13,434 nucleotides of DNA from Hirudo medicinalis (lineage: Eukaryota > Annelida > Clitellata > Hirudinida > Hirudinidae), in assembly GCA_011800805.1 (NCBI GenBank), contig MPNW01000048.1, forward strand, positions 312,513 to 325,946, given 5' to 3'. The translations under genes were made by a program, and so were the position numbers. The notes under the pieces are model-generated. The model was given only the letters and a program-made list of their open reading frames with translations. It had not been told where the DNA came from and did not search any database. Shown here piece after piece: positions 1-7,556 of the stretch; the stretch's first letter is position 1, and each line of letters opens with the position of its first letter.

Positions 1-51
<51 letters not shown>

Positions 52-75
52 TTAATAATAAAGATGATGATAATG

Positions 76-121
<46 letters not shown>
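1..121. repeat. Compound trinucleotide microsatellite, (CTA)n then (TAA)n
   Basis: The window opens with 17 uninterrupted CTA units (1-51). These pass through a short GAT/AAT mixture (52-80) into a long AAT/TAA run that ends at about 121. It borders the 5' side of a SINE, whose insertion next to TAA repeats is common. No coding potential. Confidence 0.97.
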
Positions 122-123
<2 letters not shown>

Positions 124-300
124 GCTTGGTGACATGAAGGTTGGCCGAATGGGTTGCGTTCCTGCATACGGCGGTAACGGCAACAGTTGTAATGTGTCGT
201 GTTCAAAACCCGGCCGGAACTGCCATAAGCGCCATTGGGAAGGAGCGCTATATAAATGATTAACAAAAAATCATGCATAAGGCTCTATATAAATAAGCTA
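124..300 (+). mobile_element. tRNA-derived SINE, + strand copy
   Basis: The 5' head resembles a class II (Leu/Ser-like) tRNA gene. It has a pol III A box TGGCCGAATGGG at 142-153 and a B box GTTCAAAACC at 201-210, separated by 47 bases, as in tRNAs with a long variable arm. No acceptor stem closes around them, so it is not a functional tRNA gene. The tail (223-300) carries two TATATAAAT motifs about 37 bases apart (249-257 and 286-294). The same arrangement, head and tail, occurs in inverse orientation at 7844-8005, which shows that this is a dispersed repeat family. The ends are approximate and I could not define a target duplication. Confidence 0.8.
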
Positions 301-598
301 CATTATATTTACATAAAATGCCTTCAACAAACCGTCGTGATGATGGTCGAAGGTTGATTCCAAATTTTCATTATTCCCATCGGGATTATTGCAATTGTTT
401 TCGTTGAGAAGCAATTAAATGAGAATTTTGCTGTTGCATTGGTATTATGGTGATGACATAACAATGAACGTGATAGTGATGGTGTTGACGCTGACACTGA
501 ACTTGATGGTGATGACGACGTGATCGACGACACGATGACGAAGCTGATGATGAGCATGATGATGGCGTTTGTGAAGATGCTACGAAATCACCCTTAGA
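301..598. other. No gene; GAT/GATG-rich cryptic simple sequence
   Basis: Much of 320-575 is degenerate GATGATG / GATGACG repeat. The serine-rich minus-strand reading frame through it is a by-product of this repeat. A short + strand frame from ATG 464 encodes a hydrophobic run before a stop. It could mimic a signal peptide, but its composition is explained by the repeat. I see no convincing promoter or exon here apart from the TATA-like motifs in the SINE tail. Confidence 0.7.
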
Positions 599-640
599 AT
601 GAAGTTTTTATTAAATAATTTTACTTGTTTGTATTCACAG

Positions 641-763
641 TTAAATCTCTATGAGGTCACGACATCCTCTTACGACGTCATGACATATCCTTATGATGAC
701 ACGCTCAACAATACCCACTCTCTGGATGAACTCACCTGCCAAGTTTTTTATTTGGAGACGAGA
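641..763 (+). CDS. GPCR exon 1 (of those seen): extracellular N-terminus
   Basis: The exon is preceded by an acceptor-like TTCACAG (634-640) and followed by the donor GTAGGT at 764. It encodes 41 residues in phase 0 at both ends. The segment is acidic and Ser/Thr/Tyr-rich, with an N-glycosylation sequon at N23 (NNT) and one cysteine, C33, just before TM1. The start is unresolved. An in-frame ATG lies inside it at 680 (residue 14). If the putative acceptor is not used, the frame stays open upstream to an ATG at 599, which would add a weakly hydrophobic leader (MKFLLNNFTCLYSQ). A further upstream coding exon is also possible. Codon choice is C-ending like the other exons, which supports real coding sequence. 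That it belongs to this receptor is inferred from phase and position. Confidence 0.72.
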
Positions 764-1137
764 GTAGGTTGAAGGTTCCATGAAATGTATATTTAGTCAC
801 CAATTCAAAGTAATGGATGGAATGATGATTAATTTGTGACGATAAACACATTATTTCAAACTAATTAGGACAGCATTTTAAGGGGAACTTCCTGCCTTAT
901 TTTATTCAAAAACAAAGTTTATTTCACTTTGGACTTGAAATGATTTATGTTTTCATAATTTAAATATTTTGACCAAACATTCCACTAAGATTCTTTTAAG
1001 ATAATATGACTAATTTAATGCAGCAAACAAACTAAATCATCAATAAAAATGAGAACAATTAAGTTGGTGATAAAGTATTTTCTTATTTATTTGTTCTTAA
1101 TATTCATCGAATTCAATTTCATGATCATTAATATCAG

Positions 1138-1355
1138 TTGGTCACTGCCCTGTTCCTCTGTCCAATCATCTGCCTCTTTGGTCTCCTTGGCAACATAATG
1201 AGCATCGTGGTGCTGAGGACGTTGAAGATGAGGATCTCCACAAAGACATACCTGGTCGGCATGGCAATCTCTGACGCCACAAAACTCATCAACGACAGTT
1301 TCTACTTCATCGTCATCCTCATCACACACATTGATTCTCATACTGGACATATTTG
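1138..1355 (+). CDS. GPCR exon 2: TM1, first intracellular loop, TM2
   Basis: The acceptor ATATCAG ends at 1137 and the consensus donor GTAAGT starts at 1356. The exon is 218 bases: it enters in phase 0 and leaves in phase 2 (a codon split after TG). The first codon is TTG (Leu) directly behind the splice site, so it is an internal exon and not a start. TM1 spans about residues 42-67 and contains the conserved N60 in GLLGN (codon at 1192). A short basic loop (RTLKMRISTKTY) follows. TM2 contains AISD with the conserved D87 (codon at 1273). The 'GLLGN..S..VL....M..ST..YL' pattern is characteristic of FMRFamide-receptor-type peptide GPCRs. Confidence 0.9.
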
Positions 1356-2267
1356 GTAAGTTTTATAATTACAACAATATTATAGTATGTTTTAAATACT
1401 TCGTAAAAGATATTTATGCATCCATTACATCGTGATTATTTTCATAATATTTTTAATGTTTCAGCAAATGGAATAATTTAATTACGTTCAATTAAATGAA
1501 TTTAAATTAATTTCTTAGTAGTTAATAATTTGGCATTAAAATTTAATTTGGAATAATTTGACATTGAAATTATTTTGGAATAAATGTAAATTAATTTATA
1601 AGCAATGAAATAAGTTGTGATCTTTAATCCAACAGGGAATCATTAAAAAGTCACTTCAGTCACCAAATGTTGTCAGAAATTTAACCTTAACAAAGTTCAA
1701 GCGTTACTCCAAATTAGTATTTTTTATTTAATAATAATTAATTAATAATAATAATAATGAGTAAATAATGAATAAATAAATAATAATAAATCATATCACA
1801 AGAAAGTATTAATTAAAAAATATTTTTAATAAAATTTAAATGAAACCAAATGTGAATCTAATAAATAAATTATTACAATTAAGGATAAATAGCGAAAAGT
1901 TAAGCAGTAAAAAAGTATAGCTTAACAGTGCAGGTCATTAATATTTTATTTTGTCACTAACTCTTGAAGGAGATTCTTATCATACAAACATCTGTTTGGA
2001 TGTATATCTGGATATATTGTATGGATGTATATCTGGATATATTGTATGGATGTATATCTGGATATATTGTATGGATGTATATCTGGATATATTGTATGGA
2101 TGTATATCTGTGGATCCTTGGTGATGAACATTTATGGTACAATTAAATAAATTATTTTTCAAAAGTTTCCCATTATTTATTAGAAAAATTCAAGTCATTG
2201 TGTTAAGTGTTGCATTACGAACTCATTTTTACATTTCGATTAACCACTTATTTACATTGCAACTCAG
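1356..2267 (+). other. GPCR intron 2 (912 bp)
   Basis: AT-rich intron bounded by GTAAGT (1356) and ACTCAG (ending 2267). It holds a TAA/ATAA-rich degenerate stretch (about 1730-1800) and the 25-bp minisatellite at 1998-2110. An open frame continues leftwards from exon 3 to 2134 but shows no receptor-like sequence and is read-through of intron. Confidence 0.85.
1998..2110. repeat. 25-bp minisatellite, about 4.5 copies
   Basis: Units start at 1998, 2023, 2048, 2073 and 2098 (the last partial). Each begins GGATGTATATCTGG and ends TATATTGTAT. Copies are identical or nearly so, which points to recent expansion. Because 25 is not a multiple of three, the array has long open frames on both strands; these encode Tyr/Ile-rich artefacts. 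It lies wholly within receptor intron 2. Confidence 0.97.
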
Positions 2268-2934
2268 TTACAGCTACCTGTATCCATATGCCCACTTCCT
2301 CTTCAACGCTTCATCCTGCACGACTGCATGGCTGACAGTTTCTGTGGCCTACGAACGATTCATCTTGGTCTGCCATCCCATTGCCAGCAGAATTTCTTGC
2401 AGCGCCTACAGAGCCCGAGTAACAACGGTTGTTGTCTTCCTTGTCAGCGTCATTGTCAGTCTGCCGTTCCTGTTCCGCTACAGGACAGTTCTCCACTACG
2501 GATGGATCGAAACCGCCAACACTCCAAGCGTTTTGTACCCGTCATCGTCGCTTCCCTACCAACTGCAACAACAACTGCTTTTGGATCCGAGCGATTCCAC
2601 ATACGACGTGTACACGAGATCCTATTCAGTCAATGTCACTGAATTCTGGCAGGAAAACCACTCTTTGGTTGAAGTTTACAATTGGATCCACGGCTCAGTA
2701 AGATCCATGATCCCTCTGCTCATCCTGTGCGTGCTCACCTACCTCATCGTTAGGGCATCCAAGCGCACCAAAACCATATTCAAGCGCACACTTTCGGCGA
2801 AACAGCGAGTGACCTTGACCCTGGTGTCTGTCATCGTCCTTTTCGTCATCTGCGTCAGTCCAGACGCCGTTCTTTCGACATTCTTTGGCTTCGGGTACCA
2901 CGAGGAATCTTACTGCGTCAAGGGCGTCAGAGAG
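2268..2934 (+). CDS. GPCR exon 3: TM3 to third extracellular loop
   Basis: The exon begins behind ACTCAG (2267), or alternatively behind TTACAG (2273). Both complete the split codon as Cys (114) in the same frame. It ends at GAG 2934 before GTGAAC. Approximate layout: TM3 118-142, then E143-R-F and VCHP (148-151); TM4 165-184 (ending SLPFLF); a long ECL2 185-257 with a Gln run and two sequons (N236 VT, N244 HS); TM5 258-275; a basic third intracellular loop (RASKRTKTIFKRT); TM6 295-320 with CVSP at 309-312; ECL3 with C330. ECL2 contains no cysteine and the canonical 3.25 position is a tyrosine, so the standard TM3-ECL2 disulphide is not evident. The exon leaves in phase 0. Confidence 0.93.
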
Positions 2935-5163
2935 GTGAACTTAATTAAATTATTGTTTATAATTGAATATTTTCGTTTAAACATGTTTTGTTAGAACAAG
3001 CTCGCCATTTATAAGAGATTTTTTCAATCATCCTCTCGCAATGTTTTAAGTCCAAAGTGTAAATAGGTATGAAACAAAAGTGGTCTGTTAACATATAATC
3101 TCAATTGAGAAACCAATTGTGAATTAAAAATGATTCTGGAAATATTGGCTGTTTCATGGATTCTTAAAAACTTTCAGAAGCATGGATCAACGAAAGGTGA
3201 ATTCGTGAAACGAACAAAAATGAGTGTTGATTCGGTAGTGTGGTTGTTATTAAACAAAACAGGTGCACGTTTGTCTCACATTTACATGAGGTGAGGATCA
3301 GTCTTTGAAGGAGAGTTTGTGGAAAATTTGTGGAAATAAATTTCTTTTAATCCTTATTTCTAAAGAAAATAAGAAAATCTTTTTTTTTTGTTCTTGATCT
3401 GTAACTTGAGACAATTTTTATAATTTAAGAAATAAACTTATAAAGTGAGAAGAAAGTAATTACTTTGAACGTCACTAATTTCAAATAAAAATCACGATTT
3501 GAAATTTGTTTATGAAACCTTTCCATTTAAAAAGAAACCTTAAAGCAATGTATTTAGTAATTTATTTTTATGGATATTTTTTCATCAAATAATCCTCCGC
3601 ACGATCCCCCCAGTGATTGGAAAGTTTGATCCCAAATAATTAATGGCGATATTAATAGGATAACAGAGGATTTCCAAGGAATTCATTTTAAAATTCAATT
3701 CAACATCACTGCCGGAAGTTATGGTCTTATTCACCACAAAAAAATCGTTATTTTTAGAAGTCAAATTTTAAATTGCAAATCAAATATCTTACGAAAATTC
3801 TAAAATTGCAATAAACGTAAGAGAAAAGAAGTATAAGTAACAAACAAAATTATTTTAGAAACCAAAGCCAATGTATTAAATTACTGAAATTAAAGAAATA
3901 TTTTTTAGTGTAAATATGAATATCACTTACGAGTATATGAGAATTGTTAAGAAAATTTAACCACCATCCAAGTGAACGTTCTGTAAGGTCGATATGTGCT
4001 TTGTTTGATTAATGTTTGTATGATTTATTTATTGATTTATTTATTTATTGATAAAGATTAATTAATGATTGGTCGTTTGTTGATTGTGCTGTTGGATTTT
4101 TCTTCAGTTAGAACTTTACAAATTTAATCCAGGTGAATTATTGCATTTCACGCGGAGTGAGGAATTTCCAGAAAAACTAGAACACGTTTCTTGATATAAA
4201 CTTCTGAAAAATACCGCTAAAGATTAATTTATAAAAATATTTAAACTTAGTTTAAAATTAGCAAAATTAATTAAAATTAAATTAGTTATAGAAATAAATA
4301 TATTTTACTTGATATCACTCGTTATTACTCAGGTCAGTCTCCATTGAAATAATAGCCTGCTTGAAGTGTCAAGGACGTGACATTCTTGCTTCGTTCGCGG
4401 TTTTCAAAATTTTCAAATTATTTTTTTCTTTTATTTTTTGTATTCCGACCTAAAAGAATCATCTACGATAGTAAATGGAACTGAACCTTCAATAAAAATC
4501 AAATTTATTTTCTTAAATTTCATAAAATTATGTTTCTACGGCAACAGCATTAGGAACTTCCGAAAAATGATTTCACCGTGGACGTTATTATAATTTTTGT
4601 TTATTAAATTTTTAATTAATAAAATCCCATAAAATGTCATTTAAAAACAGCAATTTCTAATTTAGTTTTGACATTTTTAATAAAACAATAAGGAGAATAT
4701 TAAATTTCTCCTGATACAATTTCTGATTTGCTCATGAAACACTTCCGACAAAATGTTGAGAAGACAATTTAATATTTAATAATTTAATATAATACATAAT
4801 AAATATAATACAATAAAAAGCATTTGGTGCTAAATGACTATTATTTAAAATATAGCTTACTTTTATTTGAATTGTTTTATGTTAATTTAAAAATGTTTAT
4901 TGAACAAAAGCGAAAAAACATGAAATACAATTATAAGCGCACTCGAGTGAGCTCGATTGATATTTATATATATATATATAATATATAAAATATATTTTAT
5001 ATATTGCATTTCCTCAAAAGGGAGAAATGCTTCTCGCTTGTAAGACGTCCTTTAGAACATGTTACAGTATTAGTGAGTATTTTTAGAAACTGAAATTGAT
5101 TCAAAAAAAGCCTCATGCGTAATTGGAACACAATCAAAGGCATACATTATGACAGTATTATTA
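2935..5163 (+). other. GPCR intron 3, left part: no gene seen
   Basis: AT-rich sequence with poly-T and (TTTA)n patches (for example 4021-4060). All six frames are closed and I see no coding signal. The only structure noted is the TA-rich palindrome at 4980-5005. The whole intron runs from 2935 to 6636 and also contains the antisense transposase pseudogene. Confidence 0.75.
4980..5005. repeat. 26-bp perfect AT-only palindrome
   Basis: The sequence equals its own reverse complement over 26 bases, with AAAATATATTTT at the centre, and it follows an (AT)n run at 4961-4979. It can form a cruciform or hairpin. It most likely arose from simple-repeat slippage. No function is implied. Confidence 0.9.
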
Positions 5164-6068
5164 TTAGCATCCGTTTCCAACGAGCTCACCCATTTCAATA
5201 TCAAAAGGACTGCGGTTCCACGCATAATCCTCAATTTCATCATTCAAGAAGTATTCATCAAAATGTTCAGCCAATGGATTCAAATGTTGTCTGACATCGT
5301 AAACTATCAGATAAGCATTGATTAACGAATTGTTGCTCATGTAATCATCCAAGGTTGGAAACATGTCTAAAATGATGTCGTGATTTCTGACTGTGTAAAG
5401 AAATTGTCAAGCGCTATGGAAAATGATACAGCAGTTGTGGTTCGTTGGCGATTCGATGGTGCTTTCACGGAGTTGTATTGCAAATTATCCTTCTTTGAGC
5501 ATGTCAATTAACTGAGCTTTCATGTCTTCTATTCTTTTCCAAATTATATTGTTAGACAATGGAATTCCTTTCTGTTTTGCAGCATATTCAGTACCCAAAA
5601 CAGTTTCACACATATTAACTGCAGAAGGCGGAATTAAATCTTCTGCAATAGTGTGAGGTTTTTTTTAGCTCGAGTCAAACTCAATGCCACCAAATGCTTT
5701 GAGAAGTTTTTCATTTGGTATCATTGATGACTTACATACTTTTGTCTGCTTCATATGTGCTTCCTTCTTTCTTTGGAAAAATACTTTGGGTTTCCAGCTA
5801 AATCAGGATGCTGCGTCATTAAATGCCTCTTCAATTTGGCTGGTTTGAGAGCTTCATTAGATAAAATATTGTTACAAATTAGACACTGGTTTATCAGAAT
5901 TTCAATAAAACCAAGTCCAATTTAATCTTCATCATACTTTCTTTACTTTGGAGCTTGCTTTTGTTTGTTAATTAATAAATCATTAGCTTCTGATTCTGAA
6001 TCGGAAGAAGTTTTGTTTGTTTTTTATAACGACAGCACCGTTTTCTTAGGTTTCAAAAAGTTTTCCAT
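5164..6068 (-). pseudogene. hAT transposase pseudogene with BED zinc finger, internally deleted
   Basis: Read on the minus strand from ATG 6068, pieces of a SCAND3/ZBED5/FAM200-like hAT transposase appear in order. First is a start MENFLKPKK with a stop at 6026, then a Ser/acid-rich stretch. A BED finger follows at 5885-5808 (CLICNNIL...KLKRHLMTQH: C-C and H-H ligands present). Next is the TIAEDLIPPSAVNMCETVLG region and SNNIIWKRIEDM, then FAIQLRESTIES at about 5488-5453, where the family has a catalytic LDEST motif; Asp is replaced by Arg here. About 26 codons later comes FPTLDDYMSNN...HLNPLAEHFDEYF...WNRSPFDIEM, ending at 5164. Several stops and frameshifts, loss of most of the catalytic core and of the C-terminal dimerisation domain show that it is dead. 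It lies antisense in receptor intron 3. Confidence 0.9.
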
Positions 6069-6379
6069 ACCCTTCTACAAATAACAAAATTATACAGGAT
6101 ATTACAGCGAACGTGAATGGAATTCTGATGTGCTTTGCAAAAACATTGTGTTTTTGTTCATTTAAAATGTAAATGCTAAAATCAGGCGAGTTCTGCAAAA
6201 TTAAATAAATCCAGATTTGATGCAACCAAGCAATAACCCAAAAACTACAAATACATTTATGTTAGCTTATCGTTTATCTGAGGTGCAGAAATGATAGCAG
6301 TCGACAACCAGAAATTACTCATTAAACCAACACATTTTATCATAAGTTACGAGGTGATCACTTCATATTTACGCCTCTC

Positions 6380-6441
6380 TAAGGCGCGAAGAATATCTAA
6401 CAGCTCGCGGACCCCCGCCAAAACACGCTCGGACCACAGTA
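6380..6441 (-). mobile_element. Possible hAT terminal segment upstream of the transposase pseudogene
   Basis: Reading the minus strand from 6441, the sequence begins CTGTGGTCCGAGCG, continues through GGCGGGGGTCCGCGAG, and is followed by a short hairpin (CGCCTTAGAGAGGCG). This GC-rich terminal sequence resembles hAT ends of the Charlie/Buster kind, and it sits 5' of the pseudogene in the expected place. I found no matching inverted copy left of 5164, so the element's other end is missing or too decayed. Confidence 0.35.
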
Positions 6442-6563
6442 TGAAAAAAGCTGTCTTAGGTTATAACTCAATGTAATTCAAAGCTGAATTAGAGGTGAAT
6501 GCCGGGTTTTAAAATATTTGCAATCATGACCTTTTTTGCTTTTCCATCACCAAATTAACATAG

Positions 6564-6596
6564 AGGCCCGACATTTCTGTCGGCGGCCCTGCTCAG
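6564..6596 (+). other. Candidate 33-nt in-phase cassette micro-exon
   Basis: A GC-rich 33-base segment is preceded by a pyrimidine tract (6530-6550) and AACATAG, and followed by CAG|GTAAGG, a strong donor. Inserted between receptor exons 3 and 4 it would add RPDISVGGPAQ to ECL3 without changing frame. Against it, the remaining intron (6597-6636) would be only 40 bases. The segment also contains a CCGACA/TGTCGG hairpin. Speculative. Confidence 0.2.
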
Positions 6597-6636
6597 GTAA
6601 GGGATTAGCTCATCAAATGACCTCATAACTTCACAG

Positions 6637-6996
6637 GTGACTGACCTCCTCCTCACCTTAAATTCTGCTGCCAACTTCGTTCTATACTGCTCCTTCAACA
6701 GAGGATTCCGCAAAACGTTGGCAAGCACAACTGGTCGGCATTGTAGGCTTCTGATGGGCTTCTTCAACTTCTCTTCTTGCAGCCACAAGTGCCTCAGCCC
6801 CCCGCAAGGACTCCAAGATCCCCTCAACAGTCGCAACACCACAGTCAGACCCACCAGCCATGAAAACGGAGTTTTGGACTTTTTGAAGGTTTATCAGTTT
6901 GATAGTTTATTATTATTGTGTACAAAGACCGAGCGTATTGTATTGCGCTTGAAAACATACGATGTGCATCATCACATGGCCTTGTTGCCAAGCTAG
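6637..6996 (+). CDS. GPCR exon 4: TM7, helix 8, cytoplasmic tail
   Basis: The exon follows acceptor TTCACAG (6636) in phase 0. It begins VTDLLLTLNSAANFVLYC (337-354), which is TM7 with N345-S and N349-F-V-L-Y353. Helix 8 (NRGFRKTL) and a Ser/Thr/Pro-rich tail follow. Coding character (CG-rich, C-ending codons) lasts to about ENGVLDFLK near 6888. Beyond that the sequence turns AT-rich and the frame runs on to TAG at 6994-6996, which lies inside hAT transposase-derived sequence. Either the tail ends there, or the exon is spliced at AAG|GTTTAT (6888/6889) to an unseen exon. AATAAA hexamers at 7139 and 7199 could serve as polyadenylation signals. Confidence 0.85.
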   Translation: MTDLLLTLNSAANFVLYCSFNRGFRKTLASTTGRHCRLLMGFFNFSSCSHKCLSPPQGLQDPLNSRNTTVRPTSHENGVLDFLKVYQFDSLLLLCTKTERIVLRLKTYDVHHHMALLPS

Positions 6997-7148
6997 CCTT
7001 CAAATACTTAGCTTCTCCAGCTACGACTGTGCCATTTGAACCGTTATTTCCCCTTTCTGGACATGTTGTGAATAAGAAACGTGCTTCTCTGTCTCCGGAT
7101 AACATCAACAGACTTGTTTGTTTCAGCAACTGGCTAAGAATAAATTAA
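6972..7148 (+). pseudogene. hAT transposase C-terminal dimerisation domain, 5'-truncated relic
   Basis: In the frame ending at TAA 7146-7148 the translation contains LVAKLAFKYLASP, PATTVPFEPLFPLSGHVV and KKRASLSPDNINRLVC, ending NWLRIN. This is the classic hAT C-terminal (ZBED1/Ac-type) motif order: yL-PATsvPsERlFS-aG-vv-kkRasLspdnvn-Lv-l--Wl. The invariant Ser-Glu-Arg of the family is altered to Phe-Glu-Pro. Nothing upstream of about 6972 matches transposase, so only the 3' end of the gene remains. It is on the same strand as the receptor and abuts its last exon, and it is a different hAT lineage from the antisense intronic copy. Confidence 0.88.
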
Positions 7149-7338
7149 TAAACCACTAAAACCCACTTCTAAAATACTATTGTAAACATTGTTTCATGAA
7201 TAAACTTGATTTTTTGATAAAAATCAAATGTATTGGGAAATTATTTGAAAAATAAGATGATGAGATTAATTACGCGTTAATCTAAGATTTAAAACATTAA
7301 TCGCGCGATTAATCGAGGAAAAACTATCTGCAGTCCTA
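7149..7338 (+). mobile_element. hAT 3' terminal region with inverted repeat end
   Basis: This follows the transposase relic and should be its 3' untranslated region and terminus. The end reads ...CTGCAGTCCTA at 7338; on the minus strand this is TAGGACTGCAG, matching the TAGGxCTGCA start of many hAT termini. Two palindromic ATTAAT/CGCG blocks lie just inside: an imperfect one at 7264-7282 and an 18-bp perfect one at 7296-7313. The matching 5' end was not found. Confidence 0.72.
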
Positions 7339-7556
7339 ATTGATTATAATGGACACAAAATAACGTGGACTGAAATGGTTTGGACAAAACAAAGAAAATG
7401 ACCGTCGGAAGGGTGGTGTTCACGTTAATTTTGAGAGTTACCGCTTGAGAAGATAAACAGATGTATTATCATACTATTAGTGTAATATTAATATATTGTT
7501 ATTTATGATTTTTGATATTTTAAAAATTAATTTAATTACTAATTTATTCATTCAGA
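7339..7556. other. No gene seen
   Basis: AT-rich spacer between the hAT terminus and the collagen-like candidate. The right part (7500-7556) includes a TTTAATTACTAATTTATTCATTCAG tract that could act as a splice acceptor region for the following segment. Confidence 0.6.

Larger units (their letters stand above)
641..6996 (+). other. Gene span: class A neuropeptide GPCR, four exons joined in phase
   Basis: Joining 641-763, 1138-1355, 2268-2934 and 6637-6996 gives a frame of 455 codons (residue 1 = the codon at 641) with seven hydrophobic helices. The junction phases are 0, 2 and 0, and all fit. Landmarks are N60 in GLLGN (TM1), D87 in AISD (TM2), E143-R144-F145 at the base of TM3 followed by CHP, the C309-V-S-P motif in TM6, and N349-F-V-L-Y353 in TM7 in place of NPxxY. 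NSxxNFxxY is typical of the FMRFamide-receptor / GPR139-142 / sex-peptide-receptor group, so a plasma-membrane neuropeptide receptor signalling through G proteins is inferred. The ligand cannot be read from the sequence. Introns are 374, 912 and 3702 bp. The exons are clearly CG-richer than the introns. The gene may have more 5' exons or untranslated exons outside the window. Confidence 0.9.

Noticed and set aside
136..222. Functional tRNA gene at the A/B boxes
   Set aside because: No acceptor stem pairing and a dispersed second copy with a shared tail; this is a SINE head.
464..520. Short hydrophobic + strand frame from ATG 464 resembling a signal peptide for the receptor
   Set aside because: It lies in GATG-rich repeat, ends at a stop, and only a weak GTGATG donor could join it to 641. 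Many class A receptors need no signal peptide.
324..557. Serine-rich minus-strand frame upstream of the receptor
   Set aside because: Produced by degenerate GAT/GATG simple sequence; no domain and no splice or start context.
1946..2162. Overlapping Tyr/Ile-rich frames on both strands
   Set aside because: They are translations of the 25-bp minisatellite, where a period not divisible by three keeps frames open.
2134..2267. N-terminal extension of exon 3 starting at ATG 2134
   Set aside because: It lacks receptor similarity, is AT-rich intron, and is separated from TM3 by good splice acceptors.
6555..6854. Minus-strand 99-codon frame opposite receptor exon 4
   Set aside because: It is the antisense shadow of the TM7 coding exon; no independent features.
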